Shown here: piece by piece, positions 54,001-64,000 of the stretch
Numbering within the stretch: position 1 is the stretch's first letter
How the letters are laid out: each line of letters starts with the position of its first letter
Assembly: GCA_019279435.1 (NCBI GenBank)
Contig: JAAALK010000193.1
Span: forward strand, 1 to 64,000
Source of the DNA: Zizania palustris
Taxonomy: Eukaryota > Streptophyta > Magnoliopsida > Poales > Poaceae
Direction of reading: 5' to 3'
Length of the DNA stretch: 64,000 nucleotides
The notes under the pieces: model-generated
Database searches by the model: none
The model's input: the letters and a program-made list of their open reading frames with translations, nothing else
What the model was told of the DNA's origin: nothing
Made by a program: the position numbers and the translations under genes

Positions 54001-54331
54001 TGGGGCGGGGTTTCCTTCAATCGGCCTTGCCCCTATATTTATAGGGGTTGGTCATGATGTGCTTGGGCTCTAATCTGATTAGAAAACACGTCCAAATCAT
54101 TACAAGTTGATTAGAGATAAAAATATCCCGAAGCAACCCTATCCGACTCGAACTCAGATTGTTTCGGTCAGACCAAAGTGGGCCGGTTAGACCGACAGTA
54201 CATGGCCGGTTAGACCAACAGTACATGGCCGATCAGACCGGCCTGTGCTAGGAATTACATATTTTTGGCTAAAGTACCAATTTTGACATTTTGCCAATTT
54301 TGACCATTAATGTTATTTTTTGCTATCAACA
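51028..54331 (-). repeat. Element D 5' LTR, split by a copia solo LTR
   Basis: TGTTGATGC at 51028 to TATCAACA at 54331. Without the insert and its duplication it is about 1280 bp, close to the A LTR. The outer parts match A's LTR (GACGTCGCGTTCCGA near 51136, GGTGGAGTCGCC near 51173, TTTTTTGCTATCAACA at the end). The minus-strand TATA (CTATAAATATAGG) is at about 54031-54044. It carries GGTCAGACCGG-type units at about 51330-51585 and 54165-54242, where A has CTTCGG-type units. Confidence 0.85.
51588..53606 (-). repeat. Copia solo LTR related to element G, inside element D's LTR
   Basis: 2019 bp flanked by an exact CCGGC duplication (51583-51587, 53607-53611). On the plus strand it starts TGTAGGACCG and ends GCTCCTCA. 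Reversed, its end (CCATTCACCCCCCCTCTGGT) matches the end of the G LTR and its start TGAGGAGCC resembles G's TGAGAAACC. The minus-strand TATA (CCTATAAATAGG) is at about 53029-53042. TTCGAAG units are dense at 51895-52600. No PBS, PPT or coding domain is present, as expected after recombination between two LTRs. Confidence 0.85.
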
Positions 54332-55549
54332 ATACGTTACTAGTATTATTTAACTGTTGAGATTTAAATAGGGTGATAGGTTGTCTTTTATTTTTAAAAT
54401 ATAGCATTGTCCATTATAATAAATAATTATATTATTAATATATATTTCTAGTTAAATTTAATGAAACTAATCTAATATTCGTTTATTTCTGTATAAATTA
54501 ATTATATTTATAAAAGTTTGACTTAGTATATACCGGCAGCTCTCCGATCATTCGGTCCATTATTTCCCTCGAGGGACCGACGTGTAGGCCACTGCATATA
54601 TCGATCGCACACCCCCTATCCATGAATGTTATACGTCTCGTCCTGCCGTTGCTGCATCATTTCATTAAGATCGTCATTTGCATCTTCAAGATAAACCCAT
54701 CCTGTTGATAACGATTCGACGTGACCCATTGAAACCAGCCAGTACACACAACTGCCACTTTTTTGACGTAGACAAGGACGTCACAACGAGACGACGAACA
54801 ATCGATCGTTGTTTACATTTAAGCTTGTCCATGTCACCTATATCTGTAGTCATGTAGACCCATTAAATTTAGGGGTTGAACGAGCTGTTTATGGTTTGCA
54901 TGTTTGAACAATAAAATATAATGACAGTACACAATTTGATTTAGGCTCTTCTGCCCATGTGTTTCCACCATTCTATAAGACTCCAAGAAAAAGAAGGACG
55001 ATGATGAAATTATCAAACGAATAAATCCCATTCTCAACCTGGCCGTACGTACGTCTCGATTTAATCCGTTCAAGTTTTCAAAACATGTGAGGTTGATCGA
55101 TTTCAACTTTCGTCTGGGCGGTATATGAACGCTAGCTGCAGACGCATCATCACGCCGGCTGTAACATCGATCTGTACGAATATCTACAAAGAACGTAGAT
55201 GTCATTTCGATTGGTACAGTACTAGGTTTGGAAGCTTGACACACCCTCGTCTATCATAGTCACCTTTAAATTATCTGTAAATTATGTTGAAAGTACTCTT
55301 AAATTATTGTTAAATTCTGTCATAAATATCTCTAAATTATCGTTAAATTATGTCCAAAGTATCATGAATTATCATTAATTACATGTACAATACTCATTAA
55401 TTATCGCTAAATTATGTCCTAAGTACTTTTAACTACCTTTAAATTATCTGTAAAATACCTGTAAAGTAATCTAAATTACCCCTTAATTACTCCTAATTTA
55501 TACAAAATTACTTACAACTAACTACAAAATAAGTGAGAGGAAAGAGAGC
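54332..55549 (+). other. AT-rich flanking DNA with no gene recognised
   Basis: The only stretch that does not look like an LTR element. ATACG at 54332 should be D's target duplication. A 136-residue minus-strand frame at 54834-55244 has no recognisable domain. The right part (about 55255-55530) is a degenerate AT-rich repeat of TCTAAATTATCGTTAAATTATG-like units. Confidence 0.6.
55255..55530. repeat. Degenerate AT-rich tandem repeat
   Basis: Repeated CTTTAAATTATCTGTAAA, TCTAAATTATCGTTAAATT and AATTATGTCCAAAGTA variants, spaced about 28-35 bp apart. It ends just before element K. Confidence 0.65.
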
Positions 55550-56339
55550 TGTTGACGACAAAATTTGGTTATGGCCCAAGCCCAGATCTAGCGTGGTCAA
55601 CAAAAGTCAAATAGGTTCAGTCTAAGGTTGGTCAAAAAAAGTCTGTCTGTTATACATGACTAGGTATGGAGGATCCAATAAAGATGAAGATAGAGATAAA
55701 AGTCAGAATCAGTTATAATCGTAGTGGACGACAAGTCTCCGGACTATAAATATATACATATTAGGTAGATTAGACACACAACTACAACCACAAAAAAACA
55801 CTCGGCACATCGCTACCCTTGTTCATTCAAGGTTAATCTCGGTGGGATTTGGCACCTGGAGCTGGGTTGCATCGCTTTAACCTCCGGCGAAGAGGTAAGT
55901 CCCACCACCTCGACGATTGTCTCGGCTAGATCAGTGTTGCTCGAGGGTGCATCGCTTTGATCTCTTGTGGCGCACTAGTTCGGTCAGTATAATCGTTGGT
56001 TTATCTTGTTGTATCAGCTACGTCGTCTGAGGCTACATCGTTATGATCTCTTAGATTGATTCAGATTAGATATAGTATTTTGAGGCTTCATCGGTTAGGT
56101 CCGACATCTTGATCTATTGTATTTGATTTATTGTTGTGCATCATTCATCTAAATAAAGAGTGCTCGAGGTGTTGAAATACTATGAGTTATTCGTGATTTA
56201 GCAAATGTCATGGTTAAGTCTGATCTTGTTGTTATGAAGATTTGATAGTATAGATGCACTCTCTAGTATACTAGATTTATATTCTATCAGAACACAAGTC
56301 GGTAGGTTATCTTTAATTCCATGGCACATCTCATCAACA
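55550..56339 (+). repeat. Element K 5' LTR (candidate)
   Basis: 790 bp from TGTTGACGACAAAA to ATCTCATCAACA, with terminal TGTTGA/TCAACA. TATA (CTATAAATATATA) at about 55744-55756. Only one copy is in the window, so the boundaries rest on the inverted ends. The TGCATCGCTTTGATCTC-like phrase recurs at 55868, 55950 and 56034. No family is assigned. Confidence 0.6.
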
Positions 56340-56882
56340 TCAGGAATCGTCAATCGTCTTGAATATACAGTGCATTGCTCGCTCGATCATCGGCCTAATC
56401 AGTGCGAGTACTGTGTATCGGCCGATTGCCTGATCGTCCTGATGACCAGGCTCTTGTCTTGCGACACTTGATTGTTTACATGTATCACATGCTACGGATT
56501 CTATTGATCGATACGTGTAACCCTACGCGTATCGTGGCTATCGGCTCGATAGCTGATGGACATTGCTACTAGACGTCTTGTTCGGTCCCGAAAGAAGCGC
56601 GATGGCCCAGCCACCGACTCCTACGCCTCAGGGGATAGGGAGACAGGACCCATTATAGAATGTGTACGGCCTCGAGAAGGGCATGCGGGCGCCTCAGCCC
56701 ATGACCGCTCCGCTAGGGCCAACGAGGCAAGAAGTGCTACGAACTACATATGGCATTGCAAGGAACATGTTGCCCGATCTCACGCATCCAAGGGGGGCAC
56801 CCGATGGTATCCCACTAGGGTACCACCAGACCATGTATTATGGGGCACAACCCTACACGAACGAAATGCAATACATATACAG
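56340..56882 (+). pseudogene. Element K leader and gag start, cut by element J
   Basis: After the LTR is a 260-bp leader with no standard PBS that I recognise. An ATG at 56602 opens MAQPPTPTPQGIGRQDP, has one TAG at about 56656, then continues YGLEKGMRAPQPMTAPLGP and NMLPDLTHPRG to 56882, where the J LTR begins. The Pro/Gln/Gly-rich start and its position after an LTR suggest gag. No conserved gag domain is reached. Confidence 0.45.
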
Positions 56883-57333
56883 TGCCTGATAGGGGCAAAG
56901 GCCTGATCTTTCAATGAGATGAGATAAGTCGATTTGGTGGAGGTCAAACTTGGTGATCCGACTAAAACGTGCAAAGTACGATGCACCAATGCAATTGTTA
57001 GGCCAATCTCCTAGAGGTTACCGATCTTGCGGATGCTCGATCAGCCTAACCACGATGGTCTTAATATTTGTCTAAAATCAAGAACACGAAAGAACTAAAA
57101 GTGCAATCAAGATATTGCGAATTTAGAAGAATGTTTTGATAGATGGGATTCTGCAAGTGCGTGGTACAGGAGGTATAGATGACACTCGTGTCTACGACAA
57201 ATATAGCAAAAACAACTAAATCTTAAACTAAACAAAATCCATGTTCCATTGACACATAGGGGGTTTATATAAGGGGAAAAGTGATGTAACTCATCAAGCA
57301 CTCAATAGAGACACAGACTCCCCGTGAAATGCA
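56883..57333 (-). repeat. Element J 3' LTR (candidate)
   Basis: Plus strand TGCCTGATAGGGG to CCCCGTGAAATGCA, so on the minus strand it begins TGCATTTC right after the purine tract TTTGAGGGGGAGT. The minus-strand TATA (TTATATAAACCC) is at about 57263-57274. The left boundary is less certain than the right. Confidence 0.6.
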
Positions 57334-57346
57334 ACTCCCCCTCAAA

Positions 57347-58310
57347 ATATGCAGGGAATTCAACTGGAGTGCAGAAGGAGTGTAGAAAGCATGCTTCTCA
57401 AATATGATTGACTGCAATTACAGCATCTAACAAGTATAGCAAAAGAGATACTGTCTAAGACACATGGCATGATCAGTGCACCAGATGATATCTAAAGAAA
57501 GTCATTAGCACGCATTTTTCAGTTTTTGCAAACAAAGTCATCACCATATGTTCCAATAAACAAGCAAGGTAAAGCATGAGATGCAAACGCTAACTGATAT
57601 CTACCAAGATAAGCATTGTCCAAAACAAAGTGCTTCAGCAAATTTGTTATCATTTCAATGTTCAAGCTTTTTCTTTTTCCTTCTTCATTTTTGCCAGGGG
57701 TTATTTGCATGTCAAACCTTATGCTGACCGACCAAGTCAAGCCTAGGCCAGATCTGGACCATCAGAAGCTTAAGACATTGGTCTTGGCATACACTACACT
57801 GTCCTAGTTCATACCAAAGTGCTATGGTATGCAGTCCAGAACAAATGTAATGCGACAAAGCAAACCCACCTGGATCTTTTCAATTTTAAGCATAAAAAGG
57901 TATGGAATTTTCATTCATTTCTGACAGTTATAGCTCATTTTCCATGTTAAAGCATAAAGATGTCCAAGTTGCATATCTGCATCTAAGTCAGGAACTAGCT
58001 ACGAGGCATGTAACAGATAGCAAGAACATTCAGCCTACACATGCTAGTTACCAGAAGCAATGGTGATCATTTTTCAATTTTAAAGCATAAAAGCTATGCA
58101 TATGACAGATATCAGACATATCATTTGAACTGAAGCAAAGCATGATCATCGACAAGTAATCAAAAGCATGTACCAGCTAGAATAAGTAAAGCAGTTCAAC
58201 CATATAACAGAAGCATCTCTAAAGTGTGATATGTGAATATGCAAGGTATGAACACACACAAAAATACTCAAGAAAAGAGTAAAGAAGAAAGAAAACTGAC
58301 GCAAAATATC
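57347..58310 (-). other. Element J post-pol non-coding region
   Basis: AT-rich, with repeated AAGCATAAA and CATGATCAT-like words (57650-58230). No envelope-like or other frame is convincing. G keeps the first ~240 bp of a similar region after its PPT-like tract. Confidence 0.6.
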
Positions 58311-61300
58311 CTAAAAAGGATACACAACACCCAAATCCCCTCGTAAACGCTCGAATGTAGACTGATCTAGGGGTTTGGTGAAAATATCAGCCAACTGATG
58401 ATGGGTATCAACATGAACAAAGTCAATGACACCTTTCTCATATTGATCTCGCAAGAAGTGAAAGCGCACATCAATGTGTTTGGTTTTTGAATGGAGACAT
58501 GGGTTTTTCCCTACACTAATTGCACTAGTGCTGTCGCAAAACAAAGGAACTCTGGTAGGAAAGAACAACCCAAAATCTCTCAAAGTGGAAATCATCCAAA
58601 CCAACTGTGAGCAGCAGCTAGCAGCAGCTACGTACTCAGCCTCTGTGGTCGAAAGAGCAACTCCAGATTGCTTTCGAGAAGACCAAGAGACAAGCGAGGA
58701 ACCGAGAAACTGGCATGTACCGGAAGTCGACTTACGATCCAACCGGCACCCACCAAAGTCAGCGTCTGAAAAGCCAGATAAATCAAGAGATGATGATGCT
58801 GAATAGTAAAGACCAAGATCAGGCGCATAGGTGAGATACCTAAAAATGCGCTTGACAGCCTGCCGGTGAGACGCGCGTGGTGAAGACTAAAACGCGCGCA
58901 AAGTCCCACGGCGAACTGAATGTCTGGTCTTGTTGCCGTTAAGTATAACAGTGAACCAATCATTCCTCGAAACTCTCTCTCATTGACCTTGACACCGCTC
59001 TCGTCCTTGTCCAGACCCCCAGAAATGCCCATCGGGGTCATCTGCAGCTTCAATTCACCACCAAAGTCAAATTTCTTTAACATATCACGAGTGTACTTAC
59101 CTTGGTGGATGAATGTGCCGTCCTTGGTCTGCTTGATCTGGAGCCCTAAGAAGTACTTGAGCTCACCCATGAGGCTCATCTCAAACTCACTGTGCATCTG
59201 CTCAGAAAACTTGGACACAAGAGAATCAGTAGTACCGCCAAAGATAATATCGTCCACGTAAATCTGAGCAACTAAAAAATCTGAAGCATCTCTGAGCAAG
59301 AAAAGAGTTTTGTCCACAGAACCCATCACAAAGCCCTTCCCAACAAAAATTGCTTTAACCGGTCATACCAAGCCCTGGGGGCTTGCTTCAACCCGTATAA
59401 AGCTTTATGCAATTTAAAAACATGTCAAGGAACTTAGGGTTCTCAAAACCGGGGGTTTGCCTAACATAAACTTCCTCCTCTATGAACCCGTTCAGAAAAG
59501 CACTCTTAACGTCCATTTGAAAAAGCTTAAAACCCTTCGAAGCGGCAAAAGCTAAAAGAATGCGAATGGACTCAAGACGGGCAACAGGGGCGAAGGTTTC
59601 TTCAAAGTCAATACCTTCCTTCTGGCAATAACCCTGGGCAACTAGTCGAGCCTTGTTGCGCACCACAACCCCATCTTCACCTTGTTTGTTCTTGAATACC
59701 CACTTGGTGCCTATGGGGTTGCATCCTGGTGGCGGCTCAACTAGTGTCCAAACCCGATTGCGGACAAAATTCTCAAGCTCTTCTTGCATAGCATTAATCC
59801 AATTAGAGTCAGAAAGAGCATGAGAAACGTCTCTGGGCTCAAAAGATGCAACAAACGCAGATTCAGCAAACACAGCGAGAGAGGCAGAAGAACGCAAAGT
59901 TCTCTAGTCAGATCACCTATGATGATCTCTGAGGGATGGTCACGCTGAACTGCTCGGGTTCCCTGGTGATCTGAAGTCACCTCACCGAAGTCAGCAGCTG
60001 GCACCTCTGGACTCGACTGAGGGGGCTCGATCGAAGTGGAAGAAGTGATCAGAGGTCCGCCCTCATCATCAGTCGAAGTCTCAGAAGGTGTGGGCTCTGC
60101 GGGGGATGCAGAAGGCCCACCCTCATCAGCAGCTGGAGTATCCTCATCTTCCTCAAAGATGGACTCTCCGAGCTCATCATCACTAGAAAGCTCAAAAGAA
60201 GGATTCAAAGAAGGCAAGGACTCATCAAACGACACCTCACAGGTCTCGACAAGCAGCTGGGATTCGAGGTTCCAAACACGGAAACCTCGAGAATGCAATG
60301 CATAACCAAGAAAAATACCATCCCAGCAACGAGACTCAAACTTGTCCAAGTGCCCTCCCTTCTTGAGCACAAAGCACTTGCAGCCAAACGCTCGCAAATG
60401 GCTCACCTTGGGCTGTCTGCCAAACCGCAATTCATATGATGTCTTACCAAGATAAGCTCTAAGAAAAATGCGGTTGGCCAGATAGCAGCCGTATTCATGG
60501 CTTCAGTCCCAAAAACGCCTAGGAGTCCTGTGCTCATCGAGCATCGTCCTGGCCATCTCGACTAGCGTGCGGTTCTTTCGTTCCACAACGCCGTTCTGTG
60601 GGGGAGTGTAAGGAGAAGAAAACTGATGGTCCAGACCCTGATCACCACAGAAGTTGACGAACTGAGAGTTCTTGAACTCAGAGCCGTTGTCGGAGCGAAT
60701 TGCTCGCATCCGACCATTGTTCTCATTCTTCAGCTTCAAAATCAGGTCATGGACAAATTGAAAAGTTTCATCCTTAGACTCCAAAAAGAAAACCCACGAA
60801 AATCGAGAAAAGTCGTCAACAATCACAAGTGCATACCACTTCCCACCGACCGAGCGTACCCGAGCTGGACCTATAGTGTCCAAATGTAAAAGCTCTCCCG
60901 GATACGAAGTCATCACCTGAGTCACAGGTGCGTGAGAAGCGGCAATCATTTTCCCATGACGACAGGGATGACAAACTAGATCCTTCTCTATCTTAAGCTT
61001 GGGCAATCCTCGGATGAGGTCCATAGAGCTTAACCTGACTAGCAGATCAAAACTCAAATGACCTAACCTCCTATGCCACTTCCATAGCTCAGAAGAAGAT
61101 CCAGCAATCAAACAGCGAGAAGGGCCAAAAGAACTAGAGAAGTCAATTCGAAAAACTTTACCGAAGGGTAAAATCTAACAAACCAAAGACCCTCTAGAAT
61201 CAACCACAGAAGAATTGCCCTTCTTAAAACGCACTTCCAAACCATCCTCAAGAAGTTGCGACACAGAAATCAAGTTGAAGTTCAAATTTTTAACCAAAGC

Positions 61301-61530
61301 AACATTCTTTAAAGAGAAATGATCTGAAATGCTAATTGACCCTATGCCACTTACTTTCCCTTGACCGCTGTTCCCGAATGTGATGTACTCTTTGGAGTTC
61401 GGGGGAGTGAGACTGGAGAACCATCTGCGATGTCCCGTCATGTGGCGAGAGCATCCTAAGTCCATGATCCAAACATCCTCCAGTCCCTGGTCCTGCACAA
61501 TCAGTGTCTGTAAGTGGGAGCAAATGGTCC
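58311..61530 (-). pseudogene. Element J pol: protease, integrase, RT, RNase H
   Basis: Read right to left. Protease IMDLGCSRHMTG (about 61430-61465) has Leu in place of the Ser of DSG. The integrase zinc finger is WHRRLGHLSF...CHPCRHGK, with core DTIGPA, RSDNGSEF and NGVVERKNRT at 60503-61111. RT runs [12 protein letters not shown] (59388-59897) to YVDD at about 59255. RNase H has EAEYVAAA, DSTSAI and HVDTHHQLADIFTKPL, ending at 58311. Breaks are a stop at 61175, a stop near 60503, frameshifts near 59900, 59390 and 58750. Compared with G the frames are longer, so J is the less decayed copia here. Confidence 0.88.
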
Positions 61531-61763
61531 GGCACCAGGTTTAGCAAAAGAGCTAAACCAGTGTCGAGCCATCTGCTCAAAAGATGGAAAGCGAAAACCA
61601 TCAAAAGAGTTTGGACCAAAACGCGGCTTAAAGCGTGGTCCTCGGTTCTGCCTAACTCTACGGCCACGAGGTTCAGAACCGTAGCCAACACGGTCTGGAA
61701 CTCTGCCGGAATGGACACCACCAACTGGAGCACGGGCAAGAAAGCCGTCTCCTCTACCACCAC

Positions 61764-64000
61764 CTACACGACGCGGCCTGGCCTCCAGCCTCTCCCCGCG
61801 CCGAGGAACACGCAGTCTACCACCCTGCTGGTAGAACTGCTCCTGATCACTACGAGCCCTCTCTGCTCTCTCAACCCACTTCCTCCTGAAGCAGAACTCC
61901 GCAAGATGCCCGTCTCTCTGACAGTACTCACAATGATAGGTAGGCTTCTTGGGATGTGGTTGAGGCTTGGGTTCTTGGGCTTAGTGGTGATTGGTGTTGT
62001 CTTCTTGGGCTGAGAGGGTCCAGGAAGAGAGTCTAGAGTAGAGTGGAGGTGTTTGGGCTTCGGAACCCAGATAGGCTTCTTGGGTGGAGCTTTAGGTGGT
62101 TCATGGATCACTCCATCCTTGGGCTGACAAGCCTGGGAAGACTCAGTGGAGTGAGTCTTGGGATACCTCTGCTCTGGAGTCATTTTACTCCACTCCACTG
62201 TCCGGTTGATGGCACTCTCAAAGTCAGCCTTGGTGTAGGTGTAACCTACCCCAAACCCATCCTGCCTCTTGAACTGCTGGATCATCATGCCAAGCTGTGG
62301 CTCTCTGGCACTGATCCAACTCAGGATAGAACGGAGGTAAAAGTTCTCATTCTGAGAATCTGCTAACTCCTCTCTCAAGGAAGCTAGAACCTCCACCTGA
62401 GACAAGTAGGTCTCACACTCACTCTCTACTTGGACAGACTTTTCAGCTTTCAGCTTGATTAGCTCCATTCTAAGAGACAGACAGTTCTCACAGACAGTGG
62501 GTGGAACTGACAGTGTCTCGAGCTCTAGCCTAGTCTGGGCAAGCTCAGCTCTCAACCTCTCCAAATCACCCAAATGTTCATTGCCCTTGGATTTCAGCTC
62601 AGCTAAGGCAGCTAGATGAGATGGGCAATCAACACAGGATGTGACGACAGTGGCTTGAGCATCTTTCAGTTCCAGCTGAGCGCTTTCAAGCTTAGTGGCC
62701 AAAGCGTCCCTCTCATCAACCCTTTCTGTGTACCTGGACTTCAGAGTCGATAGGTCACACAGAAGCACCTCACACTTCGGGCACTCACTGCTATCACCCA
62801 AGCAAGGGGAAGAAGATAGACTTTCAATTCTACCGTTGGCTACGGCAAGCTCACTTTCTAACTCGTCTATCCTTTTCTTAGCCCCCCTAAGCAGTTTTTC
62901 CTGATATCTCAACTCCTGACGATTGCTCTCAAGTAAATCAACTATTTCGCGCTCGTAGGATGATACCTTATTGTCGTCGTCGTCGGAGTCGTCGGAGGAG
63001 CTCTTTTCTTCTCTATCCCCAAGAGCCATTGAGCAGAAGCTCTTGCGGGATCTTCGGCGCTGGCGTGAGTAGCTCTTCGGCTTGTCGCCGAAAGCCATGA
63101 AGCAGAGGCCCGCCGGATCATCCTTGTCCTTCCCCTTCCTGATGGCGATCTCCTCATCGCTTGAGCTCGATGAAGAGGAAGAAGACGTGGACTGCTTGGA
63201 GTAGCTCTTCTCTATTTCGGCGAAGAAGGCCTTGTCGCGCTTCTTGTTCTCTCGCCGGTAGTCCTTCAGGGCCTTCTTGAAGAATCGAGTCTTCGGCTTG
63301 CCCTTGTTGAAGGAGGGGCTCTCATGCTTGCCGGAGTCATGGAAGCTGCTGTCGGTGCCCTTCTTGTATCCACTGCGCTTGGGGCAGTCGGCGATGAAGT
63401 GTCCTGGATCACCACATTCAAAGCATCCGGATTTTGTGCCGTGTCTTTTGAACATTCTCTTATCATAGACACGACGCACCCGGTTGTTAAAGAGACACAA
63501 ATCATCATCTCCCAACAACTCAAGCTGGTCCTCAGTGATAGACATCAAAGAGAACCCAGCACAGCTCACAGTAGAGGGATCAACTGAAGGTGTAGCAAGG
63601 GCCAGGGATTTTGATCCAGAACCAGTGAGATTTGATCTCAACTGGATATCTACCTCAGTGGCCTTCAGCTTGCTAAACAACTCAAAAATGGTCAAGGTAT
63701 CATAAGAAGTACTCTCAACGATAGAGGATACCTTGATCTCCCAGATCTTTGGGTCCAAGGTATGAAGAACCTTGAGCGCCTGCTCATGATCTGAGACTAA
63801 CTGAGCACCCTCAGCCTTGTTGTCCCGAAGCTTGTTAATGATCGACTGAAAACGACCAAACAAAGCCTCAACAGATTCACCCGTCTTCTGTGTGAAGTTC
63901 TCGTACTCACGCCGGTAGGTCTAATAGAGCCGAGCCTTAACCTGTGCTGTTCCCTCATGGTGTGCCTTGAGGGTAGCCCAGATCTCTCTCGCAGTGGAGA
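61764..64000 (-). pseudogene. Element J gag with coiled-coil and CxxC modules (N-terminus outside window)
   Basis: An open frame of 699 residues (63863-61764) preceded by a TAG at about 63921. Order: gag core (WEIKVSSIVES, LTIFELFSKLKATE), knuckle CFECGDPGHFIADC intact at about 63380-63425, Lys-rich linker, Ser tract, acidic stretch, then a long coiled coil at about 62980-62380. The coiled coil holds three CxxC sites: CPKC (62783-62772), CVDC (62636-62625) and CENC (62492-62481). A frameshift near 62000 moves the second knuckle region (CEYCQRDGHLAEFC, about 61935-61890) and the Arg/Gly-rich tail to another frame. Confidence 0.85.

Larger units (their letters stand above)
1..54331 (-). mobile_element. 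Element D: outer decayed Tat/RIRE2-like Ty3/gypsy retrotransposon, in three pieces
   Basis: This is the oldest visible unit and the host of most other insertions. Its pieces are 1-3054 (integrase back to the start of pol), 32257-34969 (start of pol, protease, gag) and 50718-54331 (gag start, PBS, 5' LTR). Each piece aligns by eye and in order with element A: 1-3054 with about 9745-12900, 32257-34969 with about 12900-15867, and 50718-54331 with about 16693-18307. About 830 bp of gag, matching A 15867-16693, is missing. The 3' LTR lies left of the window. The 5' LTR ends TCAACA at 54331, so ATACG at 54332-54336 should be one copy of its target duplication. All reading frames are broken. Confidence 0.85.
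56883..64000 (-). mobile_element. Element J: Ty1/copia retrotransposon (minus), running off the right edge
   Basis: 3' LTR 56883-57333, PPT 57334-57346, about 0.96 kb of post-pol DNA, pol 58311-61530, gag 61600 to beyond the window. Same domain plan as G, including the coiled-coil gag and second knuckle, but with a much shorter LTR (451 bp). TACAG (56878-56882) should be its left target duplication. The 5' LTR and gag start lie right of the window. Confidence 0.85.

Noticed and set aside
54834..55244. 136-codon minus-strand frame in the non-LTR stretch
   Set aside because: No domain, AT-rich composition, and no supporting promoter or homology that I can see.

Overview
This window is plant repeat DNA from a grass genome, probably Oryza or a close relative. 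I infer this from the families seen: RIRE2-like and other Tat-lineage Ty3/gypsy elements, a CRM-like gypsy element, and long-LTR Ty1/copia elements with coiled-coil gag extensions. I see no host protein-coding gene and no tRNA or rRNA gene. Nearly every base before 54331 and after 55550 belongs to an LTR retrotransposon. The nesting depth and the CRM-like element suggest heterochromatin, perhaps pericentromeric (inference).

Layout. The outermost unit is a decayed Tat/RIRE2-like gypsy element on the minus strand (element D). It survives as 1-3054, 32257-34969 and 50718-54331, and its 3' end lies beyond the left edge. Inserted in its pol gene is a plus-strand Tat element (B, 3055-32256, target duplication CCTGT/CCTGC). 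B's integrase gene is split by a minus-strand RIRE2-like element (A, 7993-18307, duplication GAAGG), which has a 993-residue open polyprotein. Just after B's pol stop sits a stripped element (C, 19357-27722, duplication GTACC). C's left LTR is split by a 3.2 kb solo LTR (F, 19592-22807, duplication TTAAC). The rest of B holds a 119-bp minisatellite and an antisense gene.

From 34970 on, D is interrupted by a copia element (G), which carries a minus-strand Tat fragment (H). H abuts a young CRM-like element with an internally deleted polyprotein (I, 45899-50717). D then resumes with its gag start and its 5' LTR, which itself contains a copia solo LTR (51588-53606). The missing pieces of H, G, D and I can all be explained by one deletion at 45898/45899. 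From 54332 to 55549 is low-copy-looking AT-rich DNA. The start of another LTR element (K, 55550-56882) follows, then a minus-strand copia element (J, 56883 to beyond the right edge) inserted in K's gag.

How the parts relate. A, B and D have gag, aspartic protease, reverse transcriptase, two RNase H domains and integrase, the Tat plan. B, C and H each also carry, next to the 3' LTR and on the opposite strand, a gene with its own TATA box and introns at an identical position and phase. C has lost all gag-pol but kept this antisense gene between two LTRs, a PBS and a PPT. Element I lacks gag, most of RT and key integrase residues, yet its LTR copies differ at only 2 of 354 positions, so it was probably mobilised in trans recently.
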